Shown in pieces: positions 53,325 to 61,920 of a DNA stretch of 64,000 nucleotides. This stretch comes from Senegalimassilia anaerobia JC110 (lineage in GTDB: Bacteria > Actinomycetota > Coriobacteriia > Coriobacteriales > Eggerthellaceae), in assembly GCF_000236865.1 (NCBI RefSeq), contig NZ_HE611014.1, positions 718,272 through 782,271 of the forward strand, in the 5' to 3' direction. A program made the position numbers and the translations under genes. Numbering within the stretch: the first letter of the stretch is position 1; the number at the start of each line of letters is the position of its first letter. The notes below the pieces were generated by a model. The model worked only from the letters and a program-made list of their open reading frames with translations, was not told the DNA's origin and made no database searches.

Positions 53325-54239
53325 ATGGCAATGCCCAAGTTCAACAAGCCCGAAGGCATGCTCGACAGCATCAAGTCCAAACTCGGGTTCTCCGATGGCG
53401 GCGATTACTACGATCGCGGCCGCAAGGACTACGACGATTACGATTCCGGCGACTACGACGATTACGACGATGACTACGAAGAGGACGATGCTGCCCCCAG
53501 CTCGAACTACGATCCGTACGATTCGGTCACCACGCGTCCCGCGCGCGGCAATCATGCCCGTACGTCTGTCGGCTCGGGCGGGTATCGCCCGGCCAAGCTC
53601 GTCTCCATCGACGACGTGCGCGCGCACACCACCGTGCCCGACAGCCTGAACCGCGACCCGCTGCCGCCGCGTAAGGTCAGCTCGGCATCCTTCGGCAACC
53701 GTACCATGGTGGACCCGGCGTTCACCGCTCCGGCCAACACGCCCAACGCAAGGGCTGCGGCAGCTGCCGACCAGGAGCGTTCGGAAAGCCTGAACGCCCT
53801 GTTCAGCACCACCGCCGCCGAGGCTGCCGAATCCAGCGCCGCCCCGACCGCCCAGACGGCCGCGAAGCCTATCGAAGGTGCGTTCACGGCGGCTGCCAAG
53901 GCTGCTTCCGCCGCCTCCTCGTTCGATCCGTACAAGGCCTACGAGGGCACCGCAACGGGCACGCACAGCCCCACGCGTTCGGTCACCATTGTCAAGCCCG
54001 CCAGCTACGGCGAGTGCGAGAAGGTCGCAAAAGCCCTCAAAGCCGGAGATGCCGTGGTACTTGCGCTCAAGGAAACCCCCGATGCGCTGGCTAAGCGCGT
54101 GCTCGACTTCTCGTTCGGCGTTTCGAGCGCCCTCGATGCAAGCGTCGACTGCGTCGCCGACAAGGTCTTCGTCATCGCGCGCGGGGCGGCTCTCAGCGAA
54201 GCCGAGCGTGCAAGCCTGCGTTCTCAGGGCATCCTGTAA
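53325..54239 (+). CDS. sepF: SepF, FtsZ-anchoring division protein
   Basis: A 304-residue SepF. The N-terminus (KFNKPEGMLDSIKSKLGF) is the likely membrane-binding amphipathic helix. It is followed by a Tyr/Asp-rich stretch (about 27-60) and a long Ala/Ser/Pro-rich linker. The conserved C-terminal SepF fold starts near residue 220 (SVTIVKPASYGECEKVAKALKAGDAVVLAL) and ends with GVSSALDASVDCVADKVFVIAR. It should tether the FtsZ C-terminal peptide to the membrane, replacing the missing FtsA. The linker is longer than in Bacillus. Confidence 0.92.
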   Translation: MAMPKFNKPEGMLDSIKSKLGFSDGGDYYDRGRKDYDDYDSGDYDDYDDDYEEDDAAPSSNYDPYDSVTTRPARGNHARTSVGSGGYRPAKLVSIDDVRAHTTVPDSLNRDPLPPRKVSSASFGNRTMVDPAFTAPANTPNARAAAAADQERSESLNALFSTTAAEAAESSAAPTAQTAAKPIEGAFTAAAKAASAASSFDPYKAYEGTATGTHSPTRSVTIVKPASYGECEKVAKALKAGDAVVLALKETPDALAKRVLDFSFGVSSALDASVDCVADKVFVIARGAALSEAERASLRSQGIL

Positions 54240-54305
54240 CCGTACGTATCGAAACCGACCCCGGGCTTGGCGCCCGGGGCGTTAGCAAGGAGCGAAACAC
54301 CCCGC

Positions 54306-54566
54306 ATGCTCAGTTTGAAGTATCTTATCGTGTCGCTTTCCGATGCGTACAGCATGATCATCTTCGTATACGTCATGCTGTCATGGTTCCCGACCGATCG
54401 GGGCATCCTCGCAGACATCAACAACGTGCTCGCGCGCATATGCGACCCGTATTTGAACCTGTTCAAGCGCCTGATCCCCCCTATTGGAGGTATGGTGGAC
54501 GTAACGCCCATCGTCGCGCTGCTTGTACTACAATTCGGTGTACGTTTGTTGGTAAACTTGTTCTAG
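54306..54566 (+). CDS. YggT-family membrane protein
   Basis: An 86-residue protein with two membrane helices and the family loop PYLNLFKRLIPPIGGMVDVTPIVALLVLQ. YggT proteins commonly lie between sepF and divIVA and are thought to help division or osmotic tolerance, but the mechanism is unclear. I chose ATG 54306, with AAGGAG about 14 bases upstream; the open frame from 54267 adds residues unlike the family. It lies 66 bases after sepF. Confidence 0.88.
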   Translation: MLSLKYLIVSLSDAYSMIIFVYVMLSWFPTDRGILADINNVLARICDPYLNLFKRLIPPIGGMVDVTPIVALLVLQFGVRLLVNLF

Positions 54567-54611
54567 ATGCGCACCTGCGCATTCCCGCACATCAGATGAA
54601 GGGATACAAAG

Positions 54612-55541
54612 ATGGCTATCACCTCTGCTGAAATCCATAACCAAAGCTTCTCCATCGATCGCAAGGGCTACGACGTCGACGAGGTCGATGTCTTCCTCGA
54701 GCACGTCGCCGATGAGATCGACGGCCTGAATCAGCAGATCGCCTCGCTGCAAAGCCAGATCGGCGAGGACACGTTCGCCGGCTTCGACCGCCCGGCCACC
54801 TTCGACGATGAGGTGTTCGACGAGCCCGAGCCCGAGCACGCCGCCGAGCAGGAAGACCAGCCCGCAGACTCCATCGACCCGACTATCCTGGCCGAGAAAG
54901 ATGCCGCCATCGCCGAGCGCGATGCCCGCATCGCCGAGCTCGAGAAGCAGCTCGAGTCCAAGAAGGCCGACGGCAACGCCATCGCCCAGGCGCTCATCAT
55001 CGCCCAGCGCTCCGCCGACGAGATCCTGGCCAACGCCAAGGCCGATGCTGCCGCCACGGTCAAGGATGCCGAGGACGAGGCCGACCGCATCCTCGACAAG
55101 GCCGAGAACGATCGCCAGAAGGTCATCGATGCTATTCACAAGCTCGAGGATGATCGCGAGGAGGCGCGCGAGGATTATCGCGACCTGCTCAACGACTTCA
55201 TCACCGACGCCACTCGCAAGCTTGCCGAAATCGGCGAGAAGGCCCCGAAGGCCGCCGGCGCGCTCGCGTCCGGTCAGCATGGCCGCTATGCCACGCATGT
55301 CGACTCCGAGCCGGTCGTGAAAGAGGCCGCTGCAACCGCGCCGCAGGCCCCGCTCACCGTTGACGGCTCCGATGCCTATGACGACGCGCACGCAATCCCG
55401 GCTGCCGTTCCGGCTGCTGCCGTAACCGCTGCATCGCCCGCGGTCACCGGTTCGGTTGCTCCTGTGGCTTCCAGCGTTGAGAAGGACTTCTCCGGCTTCG
55501 GCGATGCCGCCGATGATTTCGAGATCGACGATCTCGACTAA
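54612..55541 (+). CDS. divIVA: DivIVA-type polar/septal coiled-coil protein
   Basis: A 309-residue protein with the DivIVA head (ITSAEIHNQSFSIDRKGYDVDEVDVFLEHVADEI, residues 3-37) that senses curved membrane. An acidic linker leads to a coiled coil (about 90-215, with long Ala/Glu/Lys heptads), and the Ala/Pro-rich tail is acidic at the end (DDFEIDDLD). In Actinobacteria this protein (Wag31) directs growth or division sites. It ends the dcw gene row before a strong terminator. Confidence 0.93.
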   Translation: MAITSAEIHNQSFSIDRKGYDVDEVDVFLEHVADEIDGLNQQIASLQSQIGEDTFAGFDRPATFDDEVFDEPEPEHAAEQEDQPADSIDPTILAEKDAAIAERDARIAELEKQLESKKADGNAIAQALIIAQRSADEILANAKADAAATVKDAEDEADRILDKAENDRQKVIDAIHKLEDDREEAREDYRDLLNDFITDATRKLAEIGEKAPKAAGALASGQHGRYATHVDSEPVVKEAAATAPQAPLTVDGSDAYDDAHAIPAAVPAAAVTAASPAVTGSVAPVASSVEKDFSGFGDAADDFEIDDLD

Positions 55542-55648
55542 TCTGCCGCAACAAACGCCTGCAGGTTCACGGAGCGCGTGTGCCGGTCTCGGCCCAACCG
55601 CCAAGGTCATTAATCCTCATAGAGCGCTTTCGAGCATTGCGCACGATG

Positions 55649-55686
55649 AAGCGGGGATCAAGCACAAGCTTGATCCCCGCTTTCGT
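55649..55686 (+). terminator. Terminator after divIVA
   Basis: AAGCGGGGATCAAG (55649-55662) pairs with CTTGATCCCCGCTT (55669-55682) and is followed by TCG. It lies 107 bases after the stop, so a 3' untranslated stretch precedes it. Confidence 0.85.
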
Positions 55687-55806
55687 CTAATTGGAAGGAA
55701 TTGCGGTTGATGGCGCGGAATGCAGGGCCGGCCAATAAGGTTCTGCTAAAGCTCGCGTTCAGGCATCCTTCGTCGCCGGACATCGATAAGCGCGATGCTT
55801 ATGAAA
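55687..55806. other. Short spacer between the divIVA and rnpB terminators
   Basis: I see no gene or clear site here; the next element is the rnpB terminator. Confidence 0.5.
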
Positions 55807-55835
55807 CAAAAAAGCTCCCGAACGGGAGCCTTTTG
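55807..55835 (-). terminator. Terminator of the RNase P RNA
   Basis: On the minus strand GGCTCCCG pairs with CGGGAGC and is followed by TTTTTTGTTT, directly after the 3' end of rnpB. Confidence 0.85.
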
Positions 55836-55842
55836 AAAAACG

Positions 55843-56188
55843 CGAGCGAGTCGATAAGCCGGGTTCTGTCGTTGGACGACCATTTATCTCGAACGCGCGT
55901 CACCGCGCGTCTCAAGCACGCAACCCGAATGCACGGAAGGGCGGCCGTATGGCATTCCTATTTGCGCTTGCTCCAGATGGGGTTTTCCAAGCCACGTTGT
56001 TGCCAACGCGCTGGTGCGCTCTTACCGCACCGTTTCAGCTTTTCTCCCGCTTGCGCGGGGGAGTTTACTTTTCTGTGGCACTTTCCGTCGGGTCGCCCCG
56101 CCCAGCCGTTAGCTGGCATCTTGCCCTTTGGAGCCCGGACTTTCCTCACGCCGCTCAAGGCGGCGCGCGATCGTCTGGCCCGCTCACA
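55843..56188 (-). ncRNA. rnpB: RNase P RNA, bacterial class A
   Basis: Read on the minus strand, the RNA carries the defining parts. Near the 5' end is GAGGAAAGTCCGGGCTCC. The core has GGGCGACCCGACGGAAAGTG and GCCACAGAAAAG, and a later loop reads GGTGCGGTAAGAGCGCACC. Near the 3' end is GACAGAACCCGGCTTA. The ends can pair to form P1. The RNA is the catalytic part that trims the 5' leader of pre-tRNA. Its ends are estimated from the -10 box and the terminator. It is divergent from thiN. Confidence 0.95.
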
Positions 56189-56195
56189 GTGTGGT

Positions 56196-56201
56196 ATTCT
56201 A
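56196..56201 (-). promoter_or_regulatory. -10 box of the rnpB promoter
   Basis: TAGAAT on the minus strand lies about seven bases before the expected RNA 5' end. No convincing -35 is found. Confidence 0.5.
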
Positions 56202-56229
56202 CCATATCGGAACCGAAACAAGGAGCATC

Positions 56230-56874
56230 ATGACAACCTGCGCATTGGTTGGCGCCACATATTTCAACGAACAAGATTTCATGGCACGCTATAACGAGGG
56301 GTTTTTCGACTTCATCATCGCTGTCGACGGCGGTTTCGCCCCGCTCGATCGGCTCGGCGTTGCGCCTGATATGGCCATCGGCGATTTCGACTCCCTCGGC
56401 TACGTTCCTTGTGCGAAGCGGGTTTCCCGTCATCCCGTGAACAAGGATGCATCGGATATGGAGCTTGCCCTCCAAAGAGCGGCGAACTATCGCCATACCG
56501 ACATCTATGTATACGGCGGCATCGGCGGCAGGCTCGATCATACGTTGGCGAACCTGCAGCTGTTCGCCGCGTACTCCGAGCGTGGGTTCTACGTTACCGG
56601 CATCGCCGAGGGATTCGCCATCCGCTGCGTTACCGGTCCCGACGTGTTCACCCTTCCCGATAACGTGGAGAAGGGCACCGTCTCGGTCTTCGCGGCAAAC
56701 GATCGCGCCGAGGGCGTCATCGAGCGTGGGCTGGAGTATTCGCTTGACGACGAGCCCCTCACCAATCGAACCAGCCTCGGCCTTTCCAACGAGCTGATCG
56801 GCCAGGAGGCCACCATCGCTGTGGAGTCGGGCACGCTTTATGTCTTTTATCCTTTGCCTTGGGAAACTTCTTAG
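56230..56874 (+). CDS. thiN: Thiamine pyrophosphokinase
   Basis: A 214-residue kinase converting thiamine to thiamine diphosphate. Family motifs are FIIAVDGGFAPLDRLG, MAIGDFDSLG (near residue 46), NKDASDMELAL, YGGIGGRLDHTLANLQL and the C-terminal beta domain ending LGLSNELIGQEATIAVESGTLYVF. AAGGAG lies before the ATG. A TPP riboswitch and thiC follow, so thiamine genes are grouped here. The riboswitch lies after thiN, so thiN itself is not under its control. Confidence 0.93.
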   Translation: MTTCALVGATYFNEQDFMARYNEGFFDFIIAVDGGFAPLDRLGVAPDMAIGDFDSLGYVPCAKRVSRHPVNKDASDMELALQRAANYRHTDIYVYGGIGGRLDHTLANLQLFAAYSERGFYVTGIAEGFAIRCVTGPDVFTLPDNVEKGTVSVFAANDRAEGVIERGLEYSLDDEPLTNRTSLGLSNELIGQEATIAVESGTLYVFYPLPWETS

Positions 56875-56884
56875 TAGCCGGGGA

Positions 56885-56890
56885 TATAAT
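56885..56890 (+). promoter_or_regulatory. -10 box for the thiC transcript
   Basis: A perfect TATAAT just after the thiN stop and about 25 bases before the riboswitch. The -35 spacing is not ideal (TTGGGA at 20 bases). Confidence 0.55.
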
Positions 56891-56912
56891 AGCGGCCACA
56901 TCAACCGTATAT

Positions 56913-57012
56913 CGGGGGAGCTTGCTAGCGCCGTGCGCCGGGCAGGCTGAGAGGAGGCCCCGCATAAGCCTCGACCCGCCGAACCTGCATGGGTAATGCC
57001 AACGAAGGGAGC
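56913..57012 (+). promoter_or_regulatory. TPP riboswitch upstream of thiC
   Basis: The aptamer shows the P1-side GGGGGAGC, the thi-box core CTGAGAGG (56947-56954), and the conserved 3' half GAACCTG-N-GGGTAATGCCAACGAAGGGA. The end of the aptamer holds the ribosome-binding site of thiC (GAAGGGAG). Binding of thiamine diphosphate would probably hide that site and stop translation. Transcriptional control cannot be excluded. Confidence 0.93.
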
Positions 57013-57016
57013 ATCT

Positions 57017-58339
57017 ATGGGTAACGAATCCTCCAACCTCATCACGCAAATCGACTTCGCCCGCGCGGGGCAGATCACGCCCGCCATGCGCGTGGTCGCC
57101 GAGAAGGAAGGCCGCAGCGCGGAGTTCATCCGCGAGGGCGTCGCCGCCGGCCGCATCGCCATCCCGGCCAACATCCACCACACGTCGCTGTCGCCCGAAG
57201 GCGTCGGCGAGGGCTTGCGAACCAAGGTCAACGTCAACCTGGGCATCTCCGGCGACCTTGCCGACGAATCCGTCGAGTGGCAGAAGGTCGATACGGCCAT
57301 CGAGCTTGGCGCCGAGGCCATCATGGACCTTTCCAACAGCGGCAAAACCCAGGCGTTCCGCACCAAGCTCATCGAGAAGTCGCCTGCCATGATCGGCACC
57401 GTGCCCATGTACGACGCCATCGGCTATCTGGAGAAGGCCCTCATCGCCATCAAAGCGGAGGACTTCCTTGATGTGGTCCGCCGCCATGCCGAGGATGGCG
57501 TCGACTTCGTCACCATCCACGCTGGCATGAACCGCCGCACCATCGAATCCTTCAAGGAAACCGGCCGACTTATGAATATCGTTAGCCGCGGCGGCTCGCT
57601 CATCTTCGCCTGGATGGAGGCTACCGGCAACGAGAACCCGTTCTACGAACACTACGATGAGGTTCTCGAGATCTTGCATGAACACGATGTGACCATCTCC
57701 ATCGGCGATGCCATGCGTCCTGGTTGCACCTACGACGCAACCGACGCCGGCCAGATCGCCGAGCTCATCGAGATCGGCAAGCTCACCAAGCGCGCATGGG
57801 ACGCCGGCGTGCAGGTCATGGTGGAGGGTCCCGGTCATATGGCCCTCAATGAGATCGAGGCGAACATGCGCTTGGAGAAGCGCCTGTGCCACAACGCGCC
57901 GTTTTATGTTCTCGGCCCGCTCGTGACCGATATCGCCCCGGGCTACGACCACATCACCGCCGCCATCGGCGGCGCTGTGGCGGCCTCCTCGGGCGCCGAC
58001 TTCCTGTGTTACGTCACGCCCGCCGAGCATCTGCGCCTGCCCGATGCGCAGGATGTGCGTGATGGCCTGGTTGCCACGAAGATCGCCGCGCATGCCGCCG
58101 ATATCGCCAAGGGCATCCCCGGCGCCCGCGACCGCGATAACCGCATGAGCGACGCCCGTCGCCGTATGGACTGGGAAGAGCAGTTCGGTCTTGCCATCGA
58201 TCCGGTTCGCCCGCGCAAGGTCTTCGAAAGCGCCCCGCCGAGCAACGAGGGCACCTGCACCATGTGCGGCAAGATGTGCGCCGTGCGCACCGTCAACACC
58301 ATCATGGACGGCCTCGTCATCGACCTCGACAACGAGTAA
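57017..58339 (+). CDS. thiC: Phosphomethylpyrimidine synthase ThiC
   Basis: A 440-residue radical-SAM-like enzyme that rearranges AIR to HMP phosphate for the pyrimidine half of thiamine. This is the short form seen in clostridia and archaea, not the 630-residue E. coli form. The barrel motifs are [45 protein letters not shown] and [15 protein letters not shown]. The cluster-binding Cys group CTMCGKMC lies near residue 414. The start is ATG 57017, four bases after the riboswitch. Confidence 0.96.
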   Translation: MGNESSNLITQIDFARAGQITPAMRVVAEKEGRSAEFIREGVAAGRIAIPANIHHTSLSPEGVGEGLRTKVNVNLGISGDLADESVEWQKVDTAIELGAEAIMDLSNSGKTQAFRTKLIEKSPAMIGTVPMYDAIGYLEKALIAIKAEDFLDVVRRHAEDGVDFVTIHAGMNRRTIESFKETGRLMNIVSRGGSLIFAWMEATGNENPFYEHYDEVLEILHEHDVTISIGDAMRPGCTYDATDAGQIAELIEIGKLTKRAWDAGVQVMVEGPGHMALNEIEANMRLEKRLCHNAPFYVLGPLVTDIAPGYDHITAAIGGAVAASSGADFLCYVTPAEHLRLPDAQDVRDGLVATKIAAHAADIAKGIPGARDRDNRMSDARRRMDWEEQFGLAIDPVRPRKVFESAPPSNEGTCTMCGKMCAVRTVNTIMDGLVIDLDNE

Positions 58340-58372
58340 GCCGATAGCGCTGGCGTCAAAGGGAGGTTTCCG

Positions 58373-59182
58373 ATGAAAGCAGTGCTCAGCATCGCAGGCT
58401 CCGACTCAAGCGGCGGAGCGGGCATCCAGGCCGATATCAAGACCATCGCATCGTATGGTCTATATGCGGAAACGGTCATCACCGCCATCACGGCGCAAAA
58501 CACCTGCGGCGTCCGCGCCGTGCAGGACATTTCGCCTGAAGTGGTCGGTGCGCAGATCGATGCGGTGTTCGAGGATATCCGCCCCGATGCGGTGAAGATC
58601 GGCATGGCGCCCTCCGCCCAGATCATCAACGTTATCGCAGAGCGTCTGCGTTTCCATCAGGCGCGCAACGTGGTGGTCGACCCGGTCATGGTGGCCACCA
58701 GCGGCTCTCGCCTCATCGAGCAGCAGGCTGTCGATGCGCTGGTCTCGAACCTGGTGCCCTTGGCCGACGTTATCACCCCGAACGTGCCCGAGGCCGAGGT
58801 GCTGTGCGGTTTTCCCGTCGTCGACGACGAGGGCATGATGCAGGCGGCGAAGCTGCTTTCGGGGAAAACCAACGGGGCCGTGCTCGTCAAGGGCGGCCAT
58901 CGCGCCGATACCGCCGACGACCTGCTCGTCCTGCCCGATGGCCGTCACGCTTGGCTGAGGGCGAAGCGCATCGCTACCGGCAACACCCACGGCACCGGCT
59001 GCACGCTCTCCAGCGCCATCGCAAGCGGTCTGGCGCAGGGGAACGGCATCGAGCAGGCGGTTCGCCGCGCGAAAGGCTTCGTACGAGGCGCTCTGTCAAC
59101 CGGCCTTGACCTTGGGCAGGGCAGCGGTCCCCTCGATCACATGTGGTGCCACGGAAAGCCGCACCTGCCCTACAGCGCCTAA
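58373..59182 (+). CDS. thiD: Hydroxymethylpyrimidine/phosphomethylpyrimidine kinase
   Basis: A 269-residue ribokinase-fold enzyme phosphorylating HMP and HMP-phosphate. It has the family start ([21 protein letters not shown]), the substrate and metal part [20 protein letters not shown], and the catalytic end [18 protein letters not shown]. It follows thiC by 33 bases in the same direction and should share the riboswitch-controlled transcript. GGGAGG lies before the ATG. ThiE and ThiG are not in the window. Confidence 0.95.
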   Translation: MKAVLSIAGSDSSGGAGIQADIKTIASYGLYAETVITAITAQNTCGVRAVQDISPEVVGAQIDAVFEDIRPDAVKIGMAPSAQIINVIAERLRFHQARNVVVDPVMVATSGSRLIEQQAVDALVSNLVPLADVITPNVPEAEVLCGFPVVDDEGMMQAAKLLSGKTNGAVLVKGGHRADTADDLLVLPDGRHAWLRAKRIATGNTHGTGCTLSSAIASGLAQGNGIEQAVRRAKGFVRGALSTGLDLGQGSGPLDHMWCHGKPHLPYSA

Positions 59183-59239
59183 ACAAGCGGCGGCTCCGGC
59201 GCCACGCCGTTGCTCTCAGGCGCCGACGTTATAAATGCT

Positions 59240-59327
59240 AAGCGCCCCAAGAGGCTTACCGAGCCCCCTTCTGTTTCGCGGTAACGCAGAAACGGAAGGG
59301 GGCTCGCTGGCCATCTTGGGGCGTTTC
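59240..59327. terminator. Nested double hairpin between thiD and the amidohydrolase gene
   Basis: An outer stem (CGCCCCAAGA at 59243-59252 with TCTTGGGGCG at 59314-59323) encloses an inner 17-bp stem (59261-59277 with 59289-59305). It lies between two converging genes and is probably a bidirectional terminator. Confidence 0.75.
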
Positions 59328-59334
59328 GGTCTTT

Positions 59335-60975
59335 CTAGGCCTCGAACACGCAGCGTCCGCCCATCCAGGTGGCGGTAACATGTGCATCCAAGATCTCGTC
59401 GTCGGAACATGTAAGCAGGTCGGTGTCGAGCACCGCCATGTCCGCCAGCTTGCCTGCTGCCAGCACGCCTGCTTCTCCGTTGCGCTGGGCTGCCGCGTCG
59501 CTGCCGGCGGTGTATGCGCGGATAGCCTCCGCGCGGCTGATAAGCTGCTCGGGGCGCCAGCCGCCTTCGGGTGCACGCGTCTGCGGGTCACGGCGCGTGG
59601 CGGCGCTGTACAGCACGCCCATGGAATTCACGTCCACCACCGGCGAATCCGTGCCGAACGCAAGCGTCTCGCCCTCATCCAGCATGGTCCTGAACGGCCA
59701 CATCAGCTTCACGCGCTCGTCTCCCAAGTCGCGCTCGGGGCCGCCCGGGTCAAGCGTCATATGCGGCGGCTGCACCGCGGCGATCACATCAAGCTCGGCC
59801 AGGCGCTCCACGTCGCCGGGCAGGAAGTTCTCCAGATGCTCAAGGCAGTTATGGCGCCCCTCGGGAAGCGGGCCGAATTGCGCGCGGGCATCCTCGAAGA
59901 TGTTCAGCGCCTCGTGGATCGCCGCATCGCCGATGGTGTGGATGCGCACAGGGTAGCCCTTCTCGGCTGCTTGCATCACCAGCGCACGCATCTTGTCGGG
60001 CTCGATGGTGGGCCTTCCGCAGTCGTCCTCGCATCGGGCGTTGCTATAAGGCTCGGTCACCCATGCGGTGTGCTGGCTGGATACGCCGTCGAAGAACTGC
60101 TTGAAACCGGCGCAGCGCAGAACCGGGCCCGTATAGCGCGCAGACATCGCCTCGAACCTGCTCATATCCTCAAGCAGGGTGGGGAAGAGGTTCACGCGGC
60201 ACGTCAGCTCGTCGGATTCAAGCAGGCGCGCATGCACATCGTCTCGGATGAAGTCCAGGCCGGGGTTGGCCATGAGCGACATATCGCAAACGCTCGTGAT
60301 GCCGTTTTGTGCCAACGTACGCAAAAACCCGCGATAAGCATCGGCTATCTCGTCATCGGAAAATGCGTTCATGATGCGCGGCATCAGCTCCATGGCGGCC
60401 GCTTCGCGCACGATGCCCGTCAGGTCGCCATCGGCATCTCTGTCGTAGCTTCCTCCCGCAGGGGGCACGCTGTCGCGATCGATTCCCAGCTCAGTCAACG
60501 CGCAGCTGTTGAGCCACAGCGTGTGCGCGTCGCCGGAGTACAGCGCCACGGGGCGGTTGGGGAAGGCCTCGTCAAGCGAGTGCTTCGACGGTAGCACCGG
60601 CGGGTCCCATCGATATTCGCGCCAGCCCTGGGCGAGTAGCCACCCTTCAGGACGCCCCTGCGCGAAACGCTTCATCCGCTCGACGCAGTCGGCCTCGTTG
60701 TCGCCCAGGAAGTTCGTGGCAAGCGGGGAAGAGTACACCGCAGAATGGAAGAAGTGCACGTGCGAGTCATGGAAGCCGGGCGCGATGAAGGCGTCGCCGT
60801 AGTCGACCACCTCAGGTTCGGCATTTCCGTAGGCTTCGCGGGCTAACGCAAGCGCATCTTCTTTCGGTCCGACGAATGCGATCTTATCCCCGGAAATGGC
60901 GATGGCAAGTTCCTCGGCGCTATCGGTCAAACCGGTGAATACGCGCTTGCTGCAAAGAATGCGGTCGATTCGCAT
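59335..60975 (-). CDS. Amidohydrolase-family protein (YtcJ-like)
   Basis: A 546-residue metal-dependent hydrolase. The TIM-barrel ligands appear as APGFHDSHVHFF (near residue 65), a Lys region FKQFFDGVSSQHT, RIHTIGDAAIHEAL, and AFGTDSPVVDVNS. The family (YtcJ and imidazolonepropionase relatives) cleaves C-N bonds in cyclic amides; the substrate is unknown. I chose ATG 60975 with AAAGG ten bases upstream; the open frame runs to 61083. It stands alone, between a nested hairpin and another hairpin. Confidence 0.85.
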   Translation of the reverse strand: MRIDRILCSKRVFTGLTDSAEELAIAISGDKIAFVGPKEDALALAREAYGNAEPEVVDYGDAFIAPGFHDSHVHFFHSAVYSSPLATNFLGDNEADCVERMKRFAQGRPEGWLLAQGWREYRWDPPVLPSKHSLDEAFPNRPVALYSGDAHTLWLNSCALTELGIDRDSVPPAGGSYDRDADGDLTGIVREAAAMELMPRIMNAFSDDEIADAYRGFLRTLAQNGITSVCDMSLMANPGLDFIRDDVHARLLESDELTCRVNLFPTLLEDMSRFEAMSARYTGPVLRCAGFKQFFDGVSSQHTAWVTEPYSNARCEDDCGRPTIEPDKMRALVMQAAEKGYPVRIHTIGDAAIHEALNIFEDARAQFGPLPEGRHNCLEHLENFLPGDVERLAELDVIAAVQPPHMTLDPGGPERDLGDERVKLMWPFRTMLDEGETLAFGTDSPVVDVNSMGVLYSAATRRDPQTRAPEGGWRPEQLISRAEAIRAYTAGSDAAAQRNGEAGVLAAGKLADMAVLDTDLLTCSDDEILDAHVTATWMGGRCVFEA

Positions 60976-61121
60976 GATGGTCAACCTTTCTTCAAAACGT
61001 TGAAGGCCCGATTGCTGCATCGTCCCCAGCGACGCGTCTGTCGGCCTTTCGGTTTCGTCACATGCCAGCGAGGATATATCCAATTAGCCCATCATGTCCA
61101 GTGCGATCACCTGGGTATCCA

Positions 61122-61166
61122 GAAGAGGCGTCGCCTTATCGAGCATCGGGAAGGCGACGCCTCTTC
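61122..61166. terminator. 16-bp stem hairpin upstream of the amidohydrolase gene
   Basis: GAAGAGGCGTCGCCTT (61122-61137) pairs with AAGGCGACGCCTCTTC (61151-61166) around 13 bases. Its role is unclear because no gene ends beside it. Confidence 0.5.
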
Positions 61167-61534
61167 GCAAGAGTTGGGAACGCGTACAGCGTGATTCGCC
61201 CAGCCCATATGCCAACCCTCGGCATTCGTCGCATCACCCGTAATTTCTCGCAATCCTCGATGTGTGCCGAGTGCTTATAGGTCCGCTACGTTATTCGCGT
61301 GTATGCTCCTTCAGCCTTTCGATCATGTTGCTTGTTGCATATCGAATAGGCAGCAGCCGATTTTTTGCTTAGGAGTCGAGAGTATCCGCCGTCCAACCTG
61401 CGGCGCACAGCCGAGGCTACGTATATCGGGAATGATGATATCGAGATAGGAGTTCTTGCCTCCACGGTACTGCGTTTGCGAAGCTTGCTGCGTACTGTAT
61501 TGTGCAGCTCGAGCAGGGGGCGGTATCGCTGATA
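61167..61534. other. Gene-free stretch before the tRNA genes
   Basis: About 370 bases with no credible gene on either strand. A minus-strand frame from 61649 into this region starts inside a tRNA gene and is not coding. Confidence 0.55.
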
Positions 61535-61563
61535 ACAAAAAAGCCGAGGCAAAAGCCCCGGCT
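61535..61563 (-). terminator. Terminator of the tRNA cluster
   Basis: On the minus strand AGCCGGGGC pairs with GCCTCGGCT (one G-T pair) and is followed by TTTTTTGTT, eight bases after the last tRNA. Confidence 0.85.
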
Positions 61564-61570
61564 GAACACT

Positions 61571-61647
61571 TGGTAGCTCCGACCGGATTCGAACCGGCGA
61601 CCTTCGCCTTGAGAGGGCGACGTCCTAAACCGCTAGACGACGGAGCC
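61571..61647 (-). tRNA. tRNA-Glu(CTC), copy 2
   Basis: A 77-base tRNA with encoded CCA. The acceptor GGCTCCG pairs with CGGAGCT, the anticodon loop is CTCTCAA with anticodon CTC (codon GAG), and the T-arm has GGTTCGAATCC. It is identical to the copy at 61686-61762. Confidence 0.95.
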
Positions 61648-61685
61648 ATTAAAAAGGCCGCGAAATACGTGGCCTGGGTAAAGCT

Positions 61686-61762
61686 TGGTAGCTCCGACCG
61701 GATTCGAACCGGCGACCTTCGCCTTGAGAGGGCGACGTCCTAAACCGCTAGACGACGGAGCC
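61686..61762 (-). tRNA. tRNA-Glu(CTC), copy 1
   Basis: It has the same sequence as the copy at 61571-61647, read in the same direction, 38 bases upstream in transcription. The CCA end is encoded. Confidence 0.95.
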
Positions 61763-61783
61763 ATTAAACGAATCTACCAAAAA

Positions 61784-61857
61784 TGGCTGGGGTGGAAGGA
61801 GTCGAACCCTCACATACGGTACCAGAAACCGCTGTCCTGCCATTAGACGACACCCCA
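61784..61857 (-). tRNA. tRNA-Gln(CTG)
   Basis: A 74-base tRNA. The acceptor is TGGGGTG/CACCCCA, the anticodon loop TTCTGGT gives anticodon CTG (codon CAG), and the T-arm contains GGTTCGACTCC. CCA is encoded. It is the first of three tRNAs read together. Confidence 0.94.
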
Positions 61858-61920
61858 GTGGCAAATCCTCTGCGCCGTTTCCTTCGACTTATTTCGGAGG
61901 GCCAGGCGCGAGAAGATATA

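Noticed and set aside
55701..56294. Plus-strand frame over the RNase P RNA
   Set aside because: It lies across rnpB, which is certain from conserved RNA motifs.
61456..61743. Plus-strand frame across the tRNA genes
   Set aside because: It reads through two tRNA genes on the opposite strand.
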